The notes: generated by a model from the letters alone, not told the origin. A DNA stretch of 64,000 bases from LD21 sp029552825 (GCA_035360515.1 DAOSAY010000008.1:12569-76568); one strand, 5' to 3'; positions 42,297 through 51,608 are shown, numbered from the stretch's first letter. Numbers and translations are program-made.

Positions 42297-43766
42297 TCAA
42301 TACCATCTGATATATTTTCCTGGAGCTCTTATTTTATTGAAATATATTGTGTATCCGATTCCTGCTGTTATCCATAGAGGTCCAATTTTATAAAAAGGTG
42401 TTCTGAAGTATTCCAGTTCAGCTTTCAGCAGAAGGTTATTTTTTGTCCATTTTAATCCTGCTGCCGGTAAAATTTTTATTTTACCACCGGGTGTTTCATT
42501 GGTTCCTTTCAGTCTGTTAGCAAAAAAGTAACCGCCCGAAAGCGAAGCAGTAAGGGTCCAGTTCCCTCTAAGAGGATAATCAGTGAGCCTGAAGTCTTTA
42601 AATAGGCCTGCATAAAACAGGTAGCTTTTATCCATATACTGATAATAAACGTCCCCTTCTTTTTTTATTATTACCCTGGTATATGCAGGTTTGAAATCGA
42701 TTCCGGATAAAACTCCGAAATTTCTCAACGGTTCCTTAAAAGAAGCTGATATGCCAGTATAGATATCGTGGAGATTAAATTTGGTACTGGAAACAATATT
42801 TACCTGGTCAAATCCCTTATGGATAGTCTGAGGAATGTTATATTTTGTTAGCAGATTTATAAGTTCTGTTCTTCCGTATGCGATAGCAACCGCATAAGGG
42901 CTTACTGCCTTTGATTGTTCTGATGATGACCATTTTTCTCCTTTTCTGAGGAGGTATTCAAGAGCCTCTTTATGGTTTGACATTATGCAGAGGTCAAGGG
43001 CATTGTAATTGTAATTGTTTGTTTCGTATATATTTACAAATCTTTTTATCAGCAGGTCCATTATCAGTGTATCACCATTTTGAGCAGCAATGAGAAATGG
43101 AGTAAATCCATCATTATCACGATCGGAAGGGTCGGCGCCATTTTGCAGAAGAAGATCTGCAATATTTGCATGTCCTGCCCATACCGCTGCCATCAGAGGT
43201 GTAGTACCTTCATTATCTTTGGTGTAAATTGCGGCATCATAATAAAGAAGCATATCAGCAGCAGAAAAGTATCCATATGCACAGGCGTAGTGAAGGGGAG
43301 TGGCACCAAACCTGTCTCTTATATTGACATCTGCCCCTGCTCTGGCAAGAATTTCTGCAATTTCAGTGTTATTCTTCTTAACAGCAATATGAAGCGGTGA
43401 TTCTGAGTAATTTGAAAGAACATCAAGTTTGGGTCCATATTCCAGTAGAACCTTTACCGCTTCTGTCTTGTCATTTCCCACAGCAAAATGAAGCGGCGTC
43501 ACTCCTTCCATAGTGGATGTATTTACATCTGCTCCATACTTTATAAGCCATCTGATGCTGTTAATTTTTCCTTCAGCTGCTGCGGTTAAAAGTGCATAGT
43601 TGAGGTTTAATTCTGCTTCTGGACCCCTCAGTAGACTTATATATCTAAGAGTATCATCCTCTTCTTCTAACCTTTTATTTTCCTGTGAGCTGGAAATATT
43701 TGTGTGAGAGGCAATTATTAATAAAACTGCCACTATTCGCAGATATAAATAGAGTTTCAGAGGCAT
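42297..43766 (-). CDS. Exported ankyrin-repeat protein with C-terminal beta-barrel-like region
   Basis: The 489-residue protein has an N-terminal signal (LRIVAVLLIIASHTN). About eight ankyrin repeats from roughly 50 to 320 show the GxTPLHxAxxxG pattern (GVTPLHFAVGND, GATPLHYACAYG). The last 165 residues switch to alternating aromatic strands (YLFYAGLFKDFRL, WTLTASLSGGYFF, ITAGIGYTIYF) and end in aromatic-charged KYIRWY, as in outer-membrane barrels. Ankyrins bind protein partners. Their fusion to a barrel-like end, with a lipoprotein gene downstream, is unusual. An exact -7 element lies immediately upstream. Confidence 0.82.
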   Translation of the reverse strand: MPLKLYLYLRIVAVLLIIASHTNISSSQENKRLEEEDDTLRYISLLRGPEAELNLNYALLTAAAEGKINSIRWLIKYGADVNTSTMEGVTPLHFAVGNDKTEAVKVLLEYGPKLDVLSNYSESPLHIAVKKNNTEIAEILARAGADVNIRDRFGATPLHYACAYGYFSAADMLLYYDAAIYTKDNEGTTPLMAAVWAGHANIADLLLQNGADPSDRDNDGFTPFLIAAQNGDTLIMDLLIKRFVNIYETNNYNYNALDLCIMSNHKEALEYLLRKGEKWSSSEQSKAVSPYAVAIAYGRTELINLLTKYNIPQTIHKGFDQVNIVSSTKFNLHDIYTGISASFKEPLRNFGVLSGIDFKPAYTRVIIKKEGDVYYQYMDKSYLFYAGLFKDFRLTDYPLRGNWTLTASLSGGYFFANRLKGTNETPGGKIKILPAAGLKWTKNNLLLKAELEYFRTPFYKIGPLWITAGIGYTIYFNKIRAPGKYIRWY

Positions 43767-43770
43767 GATA

Positions 43771-43778
43771 CAAAGTTA
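43771..43778 (-). promoter_or_regulatory. -7 promoter element for the ankyrin-barrel gene
   Basis: The reverse strand reads TAACTTTG, an exact match, only 4 nt before the ATG. If used, transcription would start at or next to the start codon, so the mRNA would be nearly leaderless. Confidence 0.45.
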
Positions 43779-43853
43779 TTATTTTGATTTTATTTTGTAT
43801 CGAAAACTTCCACCATGTTAATAATTATGATTTTATACCGCAACAATTATTTC

Positions 43854-43861
43854 TATTTTTG
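43854..43861 (+). promoter_or_regulatory. -7 promoter element for the serine hydrolase gene
   Basis: TATTTTTG matches TAnnTTTG exactly, 8 nt before the ATG at 43870, implying a very short leader. Confidence 0.5.
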
Positions 43862-43869
43862 CGAAGAAA

Positions 43870-45177
43870 ATGGTAAGGAAGTCTCTTAAAATATTATTTA
43901 TATTATCAATTATATTGCTTGCAGGATACCACCCCGAAGCAGTTGAAAAAAATATCTACCTGAAAGAAAAACTTGTACCGGGCAACATAAGGCTTACCAA
44001 TGATTTTTCTGAAGCACCTGAATTCGAAAATTTTGAACGAGTTATTCGTTATTTCATGCGCCGGTGGGACCTGGTAGGGGTGTCGGTGGCTGTTGCAAAA
44101 GACGGCAAACTTGTTTATGCAAAGGGATTTGGCCTTGCCGATAGTACATCAAAAGAACAGGTTCAACCATATTACCGCTTCAGAATAGCCAGTATATCCA
44201 AGCTGATAACTGCTGTGGCAATTATGAAACTTCAGGAAGAGGGCAAGTTGTCAATTAATGACAGAGTTTTTGGACCCGATGGAATTCTTAATGATCCATA
44301 TTATAGCAATCCTAAAGATAAGAGGATTTACGGCATAACCGTAGCCCACCTTCTTGCCCATGAAGGCGGATGGACAACCCGTTTCGGGGACCAGATGTTT
44401 ATGCCTTTTGTAGTGGCAAAAGAAATGGGAGTTCCCGTTCCTGTTGATACAAAGACAATAGTACGGTTTGCACTAAATAAGAATCTCCATTTTACACCCG
44501 GCACAGGCCGTTCATACTCCAACCTGGGATATGCTATACTTGGACTTGTAATTGAAAAAGTTTCAGGCTTGTCATACAGTGAATATTGCAGGAAAAACCT
44601 TTTTGAACCTTACGGTATATACGATATGTATCTGGCAAAAAATCTGAAGGACGAGAAGTTGCCTTTTGAGGTAACATATTATGTGCCACCCGATGCTATA
44701 TTGAAACCTTCTGTTTATGGTAACGGTGAACTGGTTTCTCCCGCCTACGGGGGTAACGATATAGAAGCACTGGGTGCTGCAGGAGCCTGGGTTGCCACAG
44801 CACCTGACCTCCTGAAATTTGTTCTGCATATTGACGGATTAAAAGGCAGGAAAGATATATTGCACGAAGAATCAATCAGGTTCATGACCGACAATAACAA
44901 TAAATATGCTCCCATCGGTTGGAAGGGTACCATAAATAACGGAGTATGGTGGAGGACAGGCTCATTCCCGGGTACAGCAGGTATGGTGAAACGCCAGCCT
45001 GACGGTATCTCATGGGTATTTCTTACAAACACAAGTACATGGAATGGCCCTGAGATATCAACGGAGATAAACATATTTATGACCAGAGCACTTTCACAGG
45101 TGAGAAAATGGCCTGAACGCGACCTGTTTAATTATTATGTGGAGGCTCCTCTGTCATCCGACATAACAATCGAATAA
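43870..45177 (+). CDS. Serine hydrolase of the beta-lactamase class C / penicillin-binding family
   Basis: The 435-residue exported protein (signal LKILFILSIILLAGYHPEA) has the catalytic SxxK at Ser108-Lys111 (ASISK) and the YSN triad at 216-218 (SYSNLGYAILG). These are typical of class C beta-lactamase-like esterases and D-aminopeptidases. The third motif (KTG-like) appears in altered form near HTG or RTG (WWRTGSFPGTAG). The family includes enzymes with no lactamase role, so drug resistance should not be inferred. It is 12 nt ahead of the YedK-type gene. Confidence 0.88.
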   Translation: MVRKSLKILFILSIILLAGYHPEAVEKNIYLKEKLVPGNIRLTNDFSEAPEFENFERVIRYFMRRWDLVGVSVAVAKDGKLVYAKGFGLADSTSKEQVQPYYRFRIASISKLITAVAIMKLQEEGKLSINDRVFGPDGILNDPYYSNPKDKRIYGITVAHLLAHEGGWTTRFGDQMFMPFVVAKEMGVPVPVDTKTIVRFALNKNLHFTPGTGRSYSNLGYAILGLVIEKVSGLSYSEYCRKNLFEPYGIYDMYLAKNLKDEKLPFEVTYYVPPDAILKPSVYGNGELVSPAYGGNDIEALGAAGAWVATAPDLLKFVLHIDGLKGRKDILHEESIRFMTDNNNKYAPIGWKGTINNGVWWRTGSFPGTAGMVKRQPDGISWVFLTNTSTWNGPEISTEINIFMTRALSQVRKWPERDLFNYYVEAPLSSDITIE

Positions 45178-45189
45178 AAACGAACAGTA

Positions 45190-45915
45190 ATGTGTTTTAC
45201 AGTAAATGTAAACATTGTAAAGGAAGAGCTGGAAGAAAGATACCATGCCCGGCTGATTGACCCTGAAAACTACCGCCCAAGCTATTATTATCATGCATTT
45301 TCAATTCCGAAACTTCCTGTTGTACACACCGGAAACAGGGAATTTATCGAACATATGAACTGGGGCCTGATCCCTTCATGGGTAAGAGACCGGGAAAAAG
45401 CTGATGAAATTAGATATAAAACGTTCAACGCAAGAGCAGAAAGTATTGATGCAAAGCCTTCATTTTCAAATTCATTTGCTACAAGGAGGTGCATTATACC
45501 TGTAAAAGGATTTTTTGAATGGCAGCATGTTGGTGAAAGAAAAATTCCATGGTATGTCTTCAGAGCAGATGAAGATATAATGTCGCTTGCAGGTTTATGG
45601 TCGGAATGGGTGGATAATACTACCGGGGAAGTTGTAAAAACTTTTACTGTTATTACAACAGAGGCAAATGAGATGATGTCAAAGATTCACAACTCCAAAA
45701 AAAGGATGCCGGTTGTTCTGGAAAGATCATCAGAAGAAATATGGCTCGATTTGAAAGTTCCAAAAGACAAGCTTCTGAAACTGCTTGAACCCTATCCCGA
45801 TAAAATTTTGAAGGCTTATACAATAGGCACACTTATTAACAGAAAAGATGCAGATAAAAATAGTGCCGATTTAATTAAGCCTGTTGATTATAACTTACCG
45901 GGAAAACTGCTTTGA
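45190..45915 (+). CDS. SOS response-associated peptidase (YedK/HMCES)
   Basis: The 241-residue protein is an SRAP family member that crosslinks to abasic sites in single-stranded DNA. The catalytic cysteine follows the initiator methionine (MCFTVN, Cys2). Other landmarks are MNWGLIPSWVRD, FNARAES and KGFFEWQ, with the conserved MPVVL near the end (RMPVVLER). It follows the serine hydrolase gene by 12 nt in the same direction, with no obvious functional tie. Confidence 0.94.
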   Translation: MCFTVNVNIVKEELEERYHARLIDPENYRPSYYYHAFSIPKLPVVHTGNREFIEHMNWGLIPSWVRDREKADEIRYKTFNARAESIDAKPSFSNSFATRRCIIPVKGFFEWQHVGERKIPWYVFRADEDIMSLAGLWSEWVDNTTGEVVKTFTVITTEANEMMSKIHNSKKRMPVVLERSSEEIWLDLKVPKDKLLKLLEPYPDKILKAYTIGTLINRKDADKNSADLIKPVDYNLPGKLL

Positions 45916-45935
45916 TAATTTCCAGTTAGATCCTG

Positions 45936-46676
45936 TTACCACTGGGGAACAAAATGGTAGGTGAGGGTACCAGTCTGGTTCTTTGAGGCTGTTGCATCGG
46001 GATTAAATCTGGAGGAGTACGCCGAAATGATGGCTGCTTCTGTCAGGCAAGGATCAGAGGTAGTACTTTCACCTGCAATTATTGCTGCTTTTACTACTTC
46101 ACCTTTCGGATTGACTTCAATTGCCAGCACAATTTTCCCTCCGCCTTCACACTTATAGATAGGAAGTGGCAGATAGACGTGGGTTCTTCCGGGCAGATAG
46201 TAATATATCCGGGTAGGACCACTGTATCTTGCCGCCATTTCGTTAGACTCACGCATTTTTTCATCCCTGTCTTCTTCATCTTTTTGAACTTCAATACCCC
46301 TGTCAGAGGATTCTGCCTTCAGTCTTTTTTGTTCATCAATATAGTTATCAGGACCAAGAAGACCACTTTTTATCATTTCCTCCTTCACTCTGTCGATGTA
46401 ATCTTCAGGATTAATTTTAAAATCGGGCTTTGCCGCAAGATTTCTCGCAATATTCAGTATTTCCTGGTCAACAGCCTGATTATCATCATTAATACCAACA
46501 GATTGTTTCGGTGCAAATTCTTCTGGCAGATTCTCTTCAAGAAAAATAATTTCATACTCCCGCATATATTTGTCAATATCGAGGGAACCTATTTTAACAA
46601 TCATAAAAATGATACCCGCCGTAAGGTGAATAATCACAGCTCCGAGAATTCCAACAAGTTTTTCCCTTCCGTTCAT
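45936..46676 (-). CDS. TonB-like energy transducer protein
   Basis: The 246-residue protein has one N-terminal membrane helix (VGILGAVIIHLTAGIIFMI) and a charged linker rich in Glu, Lys and Asp (about 90-145). The C-terminal domain resembles TonB: GGKIVLAIEVNPKGEVVKAAII, CLTEAAIISAYSSRFNPD and a final YHFVPQW. TonB couples inner-membrane proton force to outer-membrane receptors. No ExbB/ExbD is nearby. The TonB-dependent receptor in the window (48295-50721) could be served by this or other TonBs. Confidence 0.82.
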   Translation of the reverse strand: MNGREKLVGILGAVIIHLTAGIIFMIVKIGSLDIDKYMREYEIIFLEENLPEEFAPKQSVGINDDNQAVDQEILNIARNLAAKPDFKINPEDYIDRVKEEMIKSGLLGPDNYIDEQKRLKAESSDRGIEVQKDEEDRDEKMRESNEMAARYSGPTRIYYYLPGRTHVYLPLPIYKCEGGGKIVLAIEVNPKGEVVKAAIIAGESTTSDPCLTEAAIISAYSSRFNPDATASKNQTGTLTYHFVPQW

Positions 46677-46701
46677 AATTCTGTGCGAAATTATAAATTA
46701 T

Positions 46702-46709
46702 TACTTTTG
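46702..46709 (+). promoter_or_regulatory. -7 promoter element for the AEC transporter gene
   Basis: TACTTTTG matches TAnnTTTG exactly, 31 nt before the ATG at 46741, inside the divergent gap with the TonB-like gene. Confidence 0.5.
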
Positions 46710-46740
46710 CCACTCATTCCATAGATTAATTATATAACAA

Positions 46741-47694
46741 ATGCCAGTAGAAATAATTGTTAATCAGATTCTGATCCTTGCTATAGTTGCACTGGTTGGT
46801 GTAATTGCCTCAAAAGCAGGAGTAATAACTTCAGAAGGGAAAGATTTTCTTGCAAAAATTATATTCAATGTTACCCTTCCTTCCATGCTTCTGGCAAGTT
46901 TTGGCAGTATTGATGCTACTCCGCGACTGCTTACAAACAGCCTGGAGTTTATTGGACTCTCCTTTTTCTCAATTATGCTGTTGTTTATTGCCGGAACGGC
47001 CGCATCATCCATACTGAAACTCAAAGGTGAAGAGTCGGCAATTTTCAGAATTCACAGCATGATGGGCAATATTATATACCTTGCATTTCCTGTCATTTAT
47101 TCCCTTTATGGACAGGAAGGCATTCTTTACGGAAGTATTTTTACAATAGTTTCAAATGTAGTTTTATGGACATTAGGAATTGTGATAATTGCCGGAAATT
47201 CCAAAATATCAGTAAAAGAAAGCTTTAAATATATCATCAACCCTAACACAATAGCTATTCTGACAGGATTTTGCCTTTTCCTGCTGCATATTAAGTTGCC
47301 CAAGATTATTATAGATTCAGTAGGAGGCATCGGAAGTACAAATACCTATCTTTCAATATTATACATAGGTTCGGTTTTGTTTTATTCAAAAACCGGGAGA
47401 TATTTGAAAAATATAAATATTTATGTCCTGTCGTTTAACAAAATGATCCTTGTCCCTTTTCTGCTTACAGGAATTTTTTGGTTAGCAGCGGCTTATCTTA
47501 ACCTGCATTTTGACAAACTGGTTCTCTCGGTATTAATACTTGAATCAGCCATGCCATGTATGGTGAATGTTGTTATTATAGCAAAAATCCTCGGAATGGA
47601 TGATGCACCTGCCGTTGCCAATGTATTCGTAAGCACAATCTTAAGTATAATTACTTTGCCCATTGTATTGATATTTCTTTCTGTTTTAAAGTAA
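46741..47694 (+). CDS. AEC family transporter (auxin efflux carrier-like)
   Basis: The 317-residue protein is hydrophobic with about ten membrane helices and no signal peptide. Landmarks of the AEC/MleP family are present: KIIFNVTLPSMLLASF in the first helices and ESAMPCMVNVVIIAKI with ANVFVSTILSI near the end. These carriers export small organic acids such as malate. The substrate is unknown here. The nitroreductase gene begins 17 nt after the stop. Confidence 0.9.
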   Translation: MPVEIIVNQILILAIVALVGVIASKAGVITSEGKDFLAKIIFNVTLPSMLLASFGSIDATPRLLTNSLEFIGLSFFSIMLLFIAGTAASSILKLKGEESAIFRIHSMMGNIIYLAFPVIYSLYGQEGILYGSIFTIVSNVVLWTLGIVIIAGNSKISVKESFKYIINPNTIAILTGFCLFLLHIKLPKIIIDSVGGIGSTNTYLSILYIGSVLFYSKTGRYLKNINIYVLSFNKMILVPFLLTGIFWLAAAYLNLHFDKLVLSVLILESAMPCMVNVVIIAKILGMDDAPAVANVFVSTILSIITLPIVLIFLSVLK

Positions 47695-47711
47695 TTTTTA
47701 AAATCTAACCT

Positions 47712-48293
47712 ATGGGAAAATTATCTGTATTAGAAGTCATTAGAGATAGATGGAGTCCTTACTCTTTTTCATCTATCCGGGTTGAAGAAGAAAAATTCGA
47801 ACTGCTCTTTGAAGCTGCCCGTTTTGCACCTTCATCAATGAATGAACAACCCTGGCTTTTTATATTTACAACAAAAGATGATGGGAAATATTTTGAAATT
47901 TTTCTTGATTTTCTTTATGAAGGAAACAGGATATGGGCTAAAAATGCTTATGTTATTGGTATTGTAATGGCAAAAACCAGATTTTCAAAAAACGACTCTC
48001 CAAACAGACATTCACTTTATGATACAGGTATGGCTGTGGGTAATCTTCTTGCACAGGCAACTTCCATGGGTTTGTATGTTCACCAGATGGGCGGTTTTTC
48101 GGTGGATAAGGTAAAGAAACATTTCGGGGCCGATGATTATATTGAACCTGTAGCGATGATGGCGATAGGGTACCTGGGAGATGGAACCGACCTGAGTGAT
48201 GAGCTGAAAGTCAGGGATATGAAAAGAAGGCCGCGAAAAGCATTGAACGAATTTGTATTCAGAAATGAACTGAGTAACCCGGCTTTCAAGTAA
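47712..48293 (+). CDS. Nitroreductase family flavoprotein
   Basis: The 193-residue protein has the FMN-binding nitroreductase start (RDRWSPYSFSSIRVEEEK, ARFAPSSMNEQPW) and the later motifs DTGMAVGNLLAQATSMGL and GYLGDGTDL. The family oxidises NAD(P)H and reduces nitro compounds, quinones or other acceptors. True substrate is not predictable. Its 3' end meets the convergent TonB-dependent receptor gene, 1 nt apart. Confidence 0.9.
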   Translation: MGKLSVLEVIRDRWSPYSFSSIRVEEEKFELLFEAARFAPSSMNEQPWLFIFTTKDDGKYFEIFLDFLYEGNRIWAKNAYVIGIVMAKTRFSKNDSPNRHSLYDTGMAVGNLLAQATSMGLYVHQMGGFSVDKVKKHFGADDYIEPVAMMAIGYLGDGTDLSDELKVRDMKRRPRKALNEFVFRNELSNPAFK

Positions 48294-48294
48294 A

Positions 48295-50721
48295 TCAGAA
48301 ATAAGCCGTGAATTTTAAGTTAAGACTTCTTCCTGTAAGGTAATCGGGTATTGCGAATTGCCTTGAGCGGCCACTCTGGTTATTGACAGTCTTTATCCAG
48401 AAATATGAAACAGTATTGTTTATATCAAGCAGGTTGAAAATCTCTACACATACAATCAATTCTTCTATGCCACTCATGAAACCGGATGACGAAAAGTTAT
48501 TGAAGACTTTTGTCATCCCGAGGTCAACGCGCCGGTATGGAGGCAACCTGTGATACTGGTCGTACCGGCTGTTAAATGGAGATATTACCGGCAGTCCTGT
48601 CACAAACGAAATGTTAATATGTGCCCTGTAACTCGGATTTCCGGGTAAATAATCCTGGAAAAATATATTGCAGTTGAGTGTCTGTTCCGAAGGTGATGGA
48701 AACATATCCTCGATAATACCAGGCATTTCTAGTTTCGAATCCATAATAGAAAGGCTGAACCACGATTCGGCGCCTTCGACAAATTCACCATTCAGTCTGA
48801 AGTCAATACCCCTGCTGTAACCTGTAGCCATGTTATCTCCTTCGTATATTATTCTTACATTATCAAGACGGTAAGGGATAATACCAGAAAGCTTTTTGTT
48901 GTAAATCTCTGCTGTGAATCTGAATGGTCTTTCCCATGCTTTGAAGTCGTACGACATGCCTGTTACTACATGAAATGATTTCTGGGACTTGATATTTTTA
49001 TTAAGTGTTCCGTCAGGGAAGCGCATCTCTCTGTAAAAGGGCGGCTGAATATATGCTCCTGATGCCAGCCACGCCGAGATGCCCTTTTCCATTTCAACTC
49101 TGGCAGAAAACCTTGGACAGGCAAAAAACTCTGATGTAAATGAGTTATATGTGCTTCTTATCCCTCCTGTTAGTATTGTATTGTATTTTTCTCCCCTTAA
49201 TGTTGCCCTTGCTTCTCCATATGCTTCGTAAATACGGTTGATTATTCTGTTGCTCCCTTTCAACATTGAACTTACTCTGAGTTCGCCGTTTGTATTCCAT
49301 GGAATTGAAAAGCCTGCTGAGTCAACCATTTTCCATTCACGGATATTATCGTTAATGATTTCATTGTTTGCCTTCAGACCCCATCTGAAAGACAGGTTAT
49401 CTGAAGCGTTCATAAAACCGCTGTACTTTATCGTAAAAAATCTTGCACTGATTTTGTTCCGTGCATGCGAAAGGAAACTTCCTACTCCTATGTTTAACAG
49501 AGTATCAACCATGTTTTCAGAACCCATATTCCTGTCCAGCATGTTTAGACTGTAAAATCCCCTGATGTCGAATTGTTCCCTTTCGTTTGTTCCGAAATTT
49601 GAAATAATTATCTTATGTGTTGATTTTATTCCAGAATATTTCCAGGTTAATGCAGTGTTCCAGGTCTGGTACCTGTCTTTTTCTCTTCCTTCGAAGACAA
49701 CATAGAGCCTATAGGCTTCAGTTTCATTTCCAAACTTGCTTTCCCTGCTGCGCGGTACATAATTATAGGTATTGGATGAATAAGTGCCAAACAGTGAAAT
49801 CTCCGACTTATTTCCAGTCTTAATGGTTACAATGCTCTGTATATCTGCAAAAACTGGCAGGTAATCGCCTTTTGAATCAAGGGTTTTTAGCATAAGCCTG
49901 CTCGATTTGTACCTTAGTCCGGTAAGCCAGGTTATTTTACCCGAGCGACTTATCCCTTCAAAATGTGCAGTGTTAATCAATAATCCTGCAGAAACTGAAC
50001 CTTTTAAATTATCAGGGCGCCTGTAAGTAATATCGAGTACCGATGACATTTTATCGCCGTATGTGACGCCGAAACCACCTGCTGAAAACAACACTGAGCT
50101 CACCATATCTGGGTTTATAACGCTAAGACCTTCCTGTTGACCTGATCTTATCAGAAAAGGCCTGAATATTTCAACGTCATTGATATAAACCAGGTTTTCA
50201 TCGAAGTTTCCGCCTCTTACCGAATACTGGCTGCTGAGTTCGTTATTTGAGGAAACACCCGGAAGAGTTTTCAGTACAGTCTCAAAACTGCCCGATGCTG
50301 AAGGCATCATGCTGAAATCTTTCGGAGAAATACTGATCATTCCTGCTCCAGACTGCTTGCTCCGGGCTGATACAGTAATTTCATCAAGTCCTGTAACCTT
50401 TCTGCTGAGGATTATTTCTCCCAGATCAATATTATAGTTACAAACGATTGTTATCGCTTTTCTTTCATAACCTGTGACAGAAATACTGAGAATATGCTCT
50501 TTTCCATCTTTCAGAACAGAAAGGGAGAATAAACCATGATTATCGGTATATATGCCTGTATTATAGTTGCTTATAGTTATGGTTGCATTTTCAACTGGAA
50601 TTCCTGTTGTATCTTTTACAACACCTCTGATAACAATTAGATCCTGGGCAGTTGAATAACTATTACTCAGAAAGACTAAAGGAATAACAGCCTGGATTAT
50701 TATTTTGGGTAACCGGACCAT
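48295..50721 (-). CDS. TonB-dependent outer-membrane receptor
   Basis: The 808-residue protein has a signal peptide, a carboxypeptidase-regulatory-like domain (about 28-110, IVIRGVVKDTTGIPVENATITI) and a plug (about 115-235, SISPKDFSMMPSASGSFET, YSVRGGNFDENLVYINDVE). A long beta-barrel ends in SLNLKFTAYF with a terminal Phe. No SusD-like partner is adjacent. The upstream gene ends directly before its ATG (TAAATG), so translation is likely coupled to the 227-residue companion. Ligand unknown. Confidence 0.92.
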   Translation of the reverse strand: MVRLPKIIIQAVIPLVFLSNSYSTAQDLIVIRGVVKDTTGIPVENATITISNYNTGIYTDNHGLFSLSVLKDGKEHILSISVTGYERKAITIVCNYNIDLGEIILSRKVTGLDEITVSARSKQSGAGMISISPKDFSMMPSASGSFETVLKTLPGVSSNNELSSQYSVRGGNFDENLVYINDVEIFRPFLIRSGQQEGLSVINPDMVSSVLFSAGGFGVTYGDKMSSVLDITYRRPDNLKGSVSAGLLINTAHFEGISRSGKITWLTGLRYKSSRLMLKTLDSKGDYLPVFADIQSIVTIKTGNKSEISLFGTYSSNTYNYVPRSRESKFGNETEAYRLYVVFEGREKDRYQTWNTALTWKYSGIKSTHKIIISNFGTNEREQFDIRGFYSLNMLDRNMGSENMVDTLLNIGVGSFLSHARNKISARFFTIKYSGFMNASDNLSFRWGLKANNEIINDNIREWKMVDSAGFSIPWNTNGELRVSSMLKGSNRIINRIYEAYGEARATLRGEKYNTILTGGIRSTYNSFTSEFFACPRFSARVEMEKGISAWLASGAYIQPPFYREMRFPDGTLNKNIKSQKSFHVVTGMSYDFKAWERPFRFTAEIYNKKLSGIIPYRLDNVRIIYEGDNMATGYSRGIDFRLNGEFVEGAESWFSLSIMDSKLEMPGIIEDMFPSPSEQTLNCNIFFQDYLPGNPSYRAHINISFVTGLPVISPFNSRYDQYHRLPPYRRVDLGMTKVFNNFSSSGFMSGIEELIVCVEIFNLLDINNTVSYFWIKTVNNQSGRSRQFAIPDYLTGRSLNLKFTAYF

Positions 50722-51405
50722 TTATTTCTGTCGGCGTGCTTTTGTTTTGCTGCCTGACTTCTCTTCTGATTTTTCATTTTTAAGAAGTCCGCTTTTCAGT
50801 CCGCTGAAGAATTTTGCCCATGCAAAAGGATTGAGCAGGTTGTTAGCTGGATTCTGATTGCGTGTCATAATGGCATTGGCATTCTGCTGCATTGCCATCC
50901 TGAATCCGGCTTCGGGCGTAACTGCATACGCTCCGGTCTGGTTTATGCTCTCCTGTATAAGATAGAGATTTTCATACATGTATTGAATCTCCGGCTTGAT
51001 AACAGGCCGGGTGGCAAGAAATTCCCTTTTGAATTCCTCATAGGTTTTCCATGGAAATATTGTTATGCCTTCAATTGAAATGGTATCGGCAACAAGCATT
51101 ACATCCTGCTTGTAGATACGGCCATCAAAATCGGAAGGGATACTGTAAGAATATTTTTTATAACCTAGTGCACTGATGATTATTGTATCTCCGGGCATGG
51201 ATATAATGGAATAAATACCTGTTACTTCACTTATTGTACCCCTCCGAAGTTTTTGGGAAAATACCGAGGCATTGTATACAGGCTCGTTCTCACGGTTAGT
51301 AATTACCCCGCTTGCCTGTATAAGTTTATACTTTTGACTTTCCTGAGCCTCTAATACTCTCAGGGATACCACCAACAAAAAAAATATATAAAATACCCTT
51401 CTCAA
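50722..51405 (-). CDS. Carboxypeptidase-regulatory-like domain protein, companion of the receptor
   Basis: The 227-residue protein starts with TTG (no ATG upstream before a stop), giving MRRVFYIFFLLVVSLRVLEAQ, a signal peptide. A carboxypeptidase-regulatory-like beta domain (GVITNRENEPVYNASVFSQ) covers about 30-110. The rest is helical with a basic end (GSKTKARRQK). It directly abuts the receptor gene with no gap, so it is probably an accessory to that receptor. Function unknown. Confidence 0.82.
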   Translation of the reverse strand: MRRVFYIFFLLVVSLRVLEAQESQKYKLIQASGVITNRENEPVYNASVFSQKLRRGTISEVTGIYSIISMPGDTIIISALGYKKYSYSIPSDFDGRIYKQDVMLVADTISIEGITIFPWKTYEEFKREFLATRPVIKPEIQYMYENLYLIQESINQTGAYAVTPEAGFRMAMQQNANAIMTRNQNPANNLLNPFAWAKFFSGLKSGLLKNEKSEEKSGSKTKARRQK

Positions 51406-51505
51406 TAGTTGTTTTTATTTATAACGCAATCCGACAAAAAAGAGTCTGTAAAGTAAATAATAATGATTTTATTTGGTAAAACTTTTAACTTAATTTTAAT
51501 AAATG

Positions 51506-51526
51506 AATTGTTCTGGTTAAACAATT
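51506..51526. repeat. Inverted repeat AATTGTT-N7-AACAATT upstream of iorA
   Basis: A 7-bp perfect inverted repeat about 85 nt before iorA, in a 203-nt divergent gap. Possibly an operator. No T-run follows. Confidence 0.3.
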
Positions 51527-51568
51527 TCTTGTTTGCTGTTCCTGATAAAAATCGTTATTGAGTTGATT

Positions 51569-51576
51569 TAATTTTG
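51569..51576 (+). promoter_or_regulatory. -7 promoter element for iorAB
   Basis: TAATTTTG matches TAnnTTTG exactly, 32 nt before the iorA ATG. No good -33 TTTG at normal distance. Confidence 0.5.
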
Positions 51577-51608
51577 TTAATATTACCATGTTATAAAAAT
51601 CCTCTATT

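Noticed and set aside
43870..45177. Antibiotic-resistance beta-lactamase
   Set aside because: The family motifs (SxxK, YSN) are shared by many esterases and peptidases. Nothing in the context points to resistance, so only the family is called.
46179..46724. 181-codon forward frame opposite the TonB-like gene
   Set aside because: The reverse frame has a membrane helix and a TonB-like end. The forward frame is rich in Phe, Ile and Asn, as expected of a shadow in AT-rich DNA.
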